The notes under the pieces: generated by a model
The model's input: only the letters and a program-made list of their open reading frames with translations
Database searches by the model: none
What the model was told of the DNA's origin: nothing
Shown here: positions 61,013 through 64,000 of the stretch, piece after piece
Numbering within the stretch: position 1 is the first letter of the stretch
Layout of the letters: each line of letters starts with the position of its first letter
Origin: Nocardia ignorata NBRC 108230
GTDB lineage: Bacteria; Actinomycetota; Actinomycetes; Mycobacteriales; Mycobacteriaceae
NCBI RefSeq assembly: GCF_001612905.1
Contig: NZ_BDBI01000031.1
Span: 1 to 64,000 of the forward strand
Reading direction: 5' to 3'
DNA: 64,000 bases
Program-made: the position numbers and the translations under genes

Positions 61013-63046
61013 GTGGCTGCCAACGACTCCAACGCATCGGGCAACAATTCGGGCTACGGTGCCTCGTCCATCACGGTCCTCGAAGGCCTCGAGGCGGTGC
61101 GCAAGCGCCCTGGCATGTACATCGGTTCCACCGGTGAACGCGGTCTGCACCACCTGATCTGGGAGGTTGTGGACAACTCGGTCGACGAGGCGATGGCGGG
61201 CCACGCGACCAGGGTCGACGTGACGCTGCTGGCCGATGGTGGTGTCGAGGTCGTCGACGACGGCCGAGGTATCCCCACCGCCATGCACGCGCAGGGTATT
61301 CCGACCGTCGAGGTCGTCATGACCCAGCTGCACGCCGGCGGCAAGTTCGACTCCGACGCCTACGCCGTGTCCGGTGGTCTGCACGGTGTCGGTATCTCCG
61401 TGGTGAACGCCCTGTCGAGCAAGCTGGAAGCCGAGATCGACAACGACGGCTACCACTGGACCCAGGTCTACAAGGATTCCAAGCCCGGCAAGCTGGTCCA
61501 GGGCGAGCCGACCGACCGGACCGGCACCACCATCCGGTTCTGGGCCGATCCGGAGATCTTCGAGACCACCACCTACAACTTCGAGACGGTCGCGCGCCGT
61601 CTGCAGGAGATGGCGTTCCTCAACAAGGGCCTGACCATCACCCTGACCGACGAGCGGGTGAGCGATTCCGAGGTCACCGACGAGGTGGTCAGCGAGACGG
61701 CCGAGGCGCCCAAGCACGCCGACGAGGTCGCCGCGCAGGCGGTCGAGCACAAGGTGAAGACCCGCACCTATCACTACCCGGGCGGTCTGGTGGATTTCGT
61801 CCGCCACATCAACCGCACCAAGTCGGCCATCCACAACTCGGTCGTCGGCTTCACCGGCAAGGGCACCGGGCACGAGCTCGAGGTCGCGATGCAGTGGAAC
61901 TCGGGTTACTCCGAGTCGGTCCACACCTTCGCCAACACGATCAACACCCATGAGGGCGGTACCCACGAAGAGGGTTTCCGCGCGGCGCTCACCACGGTGG
62001 TCAACAAGTACGCCAAGGAGAAGAAGCTTCTCAAGGAAAAGGACGGCAACCTCACCGGCGACGACATCCGCGAGGGCCTGGCCGCCATCGTGAGCGTGAA
62101 GGTCGGCGAGCCGCAGTTCGAGGGCCAGACCAAGACCAAGCTCGGCAACACCGAGGTGAAGTCGTTCGTGCAGCGCGCCTGCAACGAGCACCTCACGCAC
62201 TGGTTCGAGGCGAACCCGGCCGACGCGAAGACCATCGTGCAGAAGGCCGTGTCCTCGGCGCAGGCCCGGATGGCCGCCCGTAAGGCACGTGAGCTGGTAC
62301 GCCGCAAGTCGGCGACCGACCTGGGCGGGCTGCCCGGCAAGCTGGCCGACTGCCGCTCCAAGGATCCGGGCAAGTGCGAGATCTACATCGTCGAGGGTGA
62401 CTCCGCCGGTGGCTCGGCCAAGTCCGGCCGCGACTCGATGTACCAGGCGATTCTTCCGCTGCGCGGCAAGATCATCAATGTCGAGAAGGCCCGCATCGAC
62501 CGCGTCCTCAAGAACAACGAGGTCCAGTCGATCATCACCGCGTTCGGCACCGGTATCCACGACGAGTTCGATATCGCCAAGCTGCGCTACAACAAGATCA
62601 TCCTGATGGCCGACGCCGACGTCGACGGTCAGCACATCGCCACGCTGCTGCTCACGCTGCTGTTCCGCTTCATGCGTCCGCTGGTGGAGCAGGGCCACGT
62701 GTTCCTGGCCCAGCCGCCGCTGTACAAGCTCAAGTGGATGCGTTCGGAGCCGGAGTTCGCCTACTCCGACCGCGAGCGCGACGCGCTGGTCGAGGCCGGT
62801 CTGGCCGCGGGCAAGAAGATCAACAAGGACGACGGCATCCAGCGCTACAAGGGTCTGGGTGAGATGAACGCCAAGGAGCTGTGGGAAACCACCATGGATC
62901 CGTCGGTGCGGGTGCTTCGTCAGGTGACGCTCGACGACGCCGCCGCGGCCGACGAGCTGTTCTCCGTGCTGATGGGCGAGGACGTGGAAGCACGTCGCAG
63001 CTTCATCACCCGTAACGCCAAGGACGTTCGCTTCCTCGATGTGTGA
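61013..63046 (+). CDS. gyrB: DNA gyrase subunit B
   Basis: A 677-residue GyrB. The GHKL ATPase (DNSVDEAMAGHA, DDGRGIPTAMH, GGLHGVGISVVNALS), transducer and TOPRIM (YIVEGDSAGGSAKSGRD, ADADVDGQHI) domains are complete. The GTG at 61013 lies 12 bases after AAGGAG, slightly long. It is followed by gyrA after 54 bp. Confidence 0.96.
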   Translation: MAANDSNASGNNSGYGASSITVLEGLEAVRKRPGMYIGSTGERGLHHLIWEVVDNSVDEAMAGHATRVDVTLLADGGVEVVDDGRGIPTAMHAQGIPTVEVVMTQLHAGGKFDSDAYAVSGGLHGVGISVVNALSSKLEAEIDNDGYHWTQVYKDSKPGKLVQGEPTDRTGTTIRFWADPEIFETTTYNFETVARRLQEMAFLNKGLTITLTDERVSDSEVTDEVVSETAEAPKHADEVAAQAVEHKVKTRTYHYPGGLVDFVRHINRTKSAIHNSVVGFTGKGTGHELEVAMQWNSGYSESVHTFANTINTHEGGTHEEGFRAALTTVVNKYAKEKKLLKEKDGNLTGDDIREGLAAIVSVKVGEPQFEGQTKTKLGNTEVKSFVQRACNEHLTHWFEANPADAKTIVQKAVSSAQARMAARKARELVRRKSATDLGGLPGKLADCRSKDPGKCEIYIVEGDSAGGSAKSGRDSMYQAILPLRGKIINVEKARIDRVLKNNEVQSIITAFGTGIHDEFDIAKLRYNKIILMADADVDGQHIATLLLTLLFRFMRPLVEQGHVFLAQPPLYKLKWMRSEPEFAYSDRERDALVEAGLAAGKKINKDDGIQRYKGLGEMNAKELWETTMDPSVRVLRQVTLDDAAAADELFSVLMGEDVEARRSFITRNAKDVRFLDV

Positions 63047-63100
63047 GCGGTGCTGCGCCACCGCGCGCCCGCGAACACATCAGCCCTCTAAGGAGATTCG

Positions 63101-64000
63101 ATGACTGAGACCACGCTGCCACCGTCCGGCGGTGCGGGCGACCGGATCGAACCGGTCGACATCCAGAACGAAATGCAGAGCAGCTACATCGATTACGCGA
63201 TGAGCGTGATCGTCGGCCGCGCGCTGCCCGATGTGCGCGACGGCCTCAAGCCGGTGCACCGGCGCGTGCTCTACGCCATGTACGACAACGGTTACCGCCC
63301 CGATCGCGGTTACGTGAAGTCGGCGCGTCCGGTCGCCGAGACCATGGGTAACTACCACCCGCACGGCGACTCGTCGATCTACGACACCCTCGTGCGCATG
63401 GCCCAGCCGTGGTCGCTGCGGTACCCGCTGGTCGACGGCCAGGGCAACTTCGGTTCCCGCGGCAACGACGGCGCGGCAGCCATGCGTTACACCGAGTGCC
63501 GTCTCACGCCGCTGGCGATGGAGATGCTGCGCGATATCGACAGTGAGACCGTCGATTTCGTGCCCAACTACGACGGTCGCTCGATGGAGCCGACCGTGCT
63601 GCCGGCGCGCGTGCCCGCGCTGTTGATGAACGGCAGCAACGGCATCGCCGTCGGTATGGCGACCAACATCCCGCCGCACAACCTGAACGAGCTGGCCGAG
63701 GCCATCTACTGGTCGCTGGAGAACTACGACGCCGACGAGGAATCCACCCTCGCCGCGTGCATGGAGCGCGTCAAGGGCCCCGACTTCCCGACCCACGGCC
63801 TGATCGTCGGCAGCCAGGGCATCCACGACGCCTACACCACCGGTCGCGGTTCCATCCGCATGCGCGGTGTGGTGGAGATCGAGGAAGACGCGCGTGGCCG
63901 CACCACGATCGTCATCACCGAGCTGCCGTACCAGGTGAACACCGACAACTTCGTCAACTCGATCGCCGAGCAGGTCAAGGACGGCAAGATCGCGGGTATC
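63101..64000 (+). CDS. gyrA: DNA gyrase subunit A, N-terminal 300 codons (cut by window edge)
   Basis: The first 300 residues of GyrA, with the breakage-reunion domain and catalytic Tyr130 (MRYTECRLTPLA). The quinolone-resistance region reads NYHPHGDSSIYDTLV, with Ser91 and Asp95. M. tuberculosis has Ala at the first serine position, so this protein has the E. coli-like Ser there. No intein is present in the part seen. The ATG at 63101 follows AGGAG at 5 bases. The frame is open at the right edge. Confidence 0.96.
   Translation, partial: MTETTLPPSGGAGDRIEPVDIQNEMQSSYIDYAMSVIVGRALPDVRDGLKPVHRRVLYAMYDNGYRPDRGYVKSARPVAETMGNYHPHGDSSIYDTLVRMAQPWSLRYPLVDGQGNFGSRGNDGAAAMRYTECRLTPLAMEMLRDIDSETVDFVPNYDGRSMEPTVLPARVPALLMNGSNGIAVGMATNIPPHNLNELAEAIYWSLENYDADEESTLAACMERVKGPDFPTHGLIVGSQGIHDAYTTGRGSIRMRGVVEIEEDARGRTTIVITELPYQVNTDNFVNSIAEQVKDGKIAGI

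Noticed and set aside
60986..63061. A 691-codon minus-strand frame opposite gyrB
   Set aside because: It is the antisense shadow of gyrB; gyrB has complete family motifs.
1..64000. tRNA, rRNA, insertion sequences, prophage or CRISPR arrays
   Set aside because: No cloverleaf genes, transposase or integrase frames, or regularly spaced repeats were seen; the repeats present are coding low-complexity tracts or the intergenic elements listed.

Overview
This window comes from a high-GC actinobacterium of the mycolate-containing group (Mycobacteriales). It is most likely a Nocardia or a close relative. The genus is inferred; the order-level call rests on gene content and synteny. From about 32.3 kb to the right edge, the gene order is the one known around the replication origin of Mycobacterium tuberculosis: pcnA, mutT4, Rv3909-like, murJ-pseudokinase, sigM, anti-SigM, trxB, trx, cwlM, Rv3916c-like, parB, parA, rsmG, jag, yidC, yidD, rnpA, rpmH, dnaA, oriC, dnaN, recF, dciA, gyrB, gyrA. 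The window therefore contains the chromosomal origin. No tRNA, rRNA, insertion sequence, prophage or CRISPR array was seen.

Layout. (1) 1-5435, minus strand: the promoter-proximal part of an mce lipid-import operon (yrbEA, yrbEB, mceA, mceB, mceC, then a lipoprotein Mce cut by the edge), joined by 2-6 bp gaps and ATGA overlaps. (2) 5.5-11.2 kb: a possible 44-aa peptide, a secreted serine protease, an LppU-like lipoprotein, a class-C beta-lactamase-fold hydrolase, a cytochrome P450 and an L,D-transpeptidase. (3) 11.3-15.6 kb: ugpA-ugpE-ugpB-ugpC, an ABC importer in the M. tuberculosis order (glycerophosphodiester uptake). (4) 15.6-25.7 kb, a mixed accessory stretch: Fic protein, metallo-beta-lactamase-fold hydrolase, Zmp1-type M13 peptidase, dihydrofolate-reductase-fold protein, SigG-like sigma factor, an XRE/DUF5753-DUF397 pair with a divergent unknown gene, a pirin and an MFS transporter. 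(5) 25.7-31.4 kb, minus strand: 5-oxoprolinase genes pxpA-pxpB-pxpC and a molybdate operon (HTH-TOBE regulator, modA, modB, modC). (6) 31.5-47.9 kb: an unknown gene, then the pcnA-to-cwlM block covering RNA maturation, lipid II flipping, redox control and peptidoglycan regulation. (7) 48.0-53.9 kb, minus strand: chromosome segregation (parAB with parS sites), rsmG, jag, membrane insertion (yidC, yidD), rnpA and rpmH. (8) 54.4-64.0 kb: dnaA, oriC, dnaN, recF, dciA, gyrB and the first 300 codons of gyrA.

The most unusual signals are not all genes. They are a dispersed intergenic repeat present three times near the origin; an oriC with repeated CTCGAG-centred motifs, DnaA-box-like sites and a CTA-triplet tract next to AT-rich DNA; a 94-bp long-armed inverted repeat upstream of trxB; a palindrome in front of the molybdate regulator; a parS-like sequence inside pxpB, 22 kb from parAB; a MurJ-pseudokinase with about 560 extra N-terminal residues; a DnaA with a long Tyr/Gln-rich linker; and a CwlM that lacks the catalytic residues of zinc amidases.
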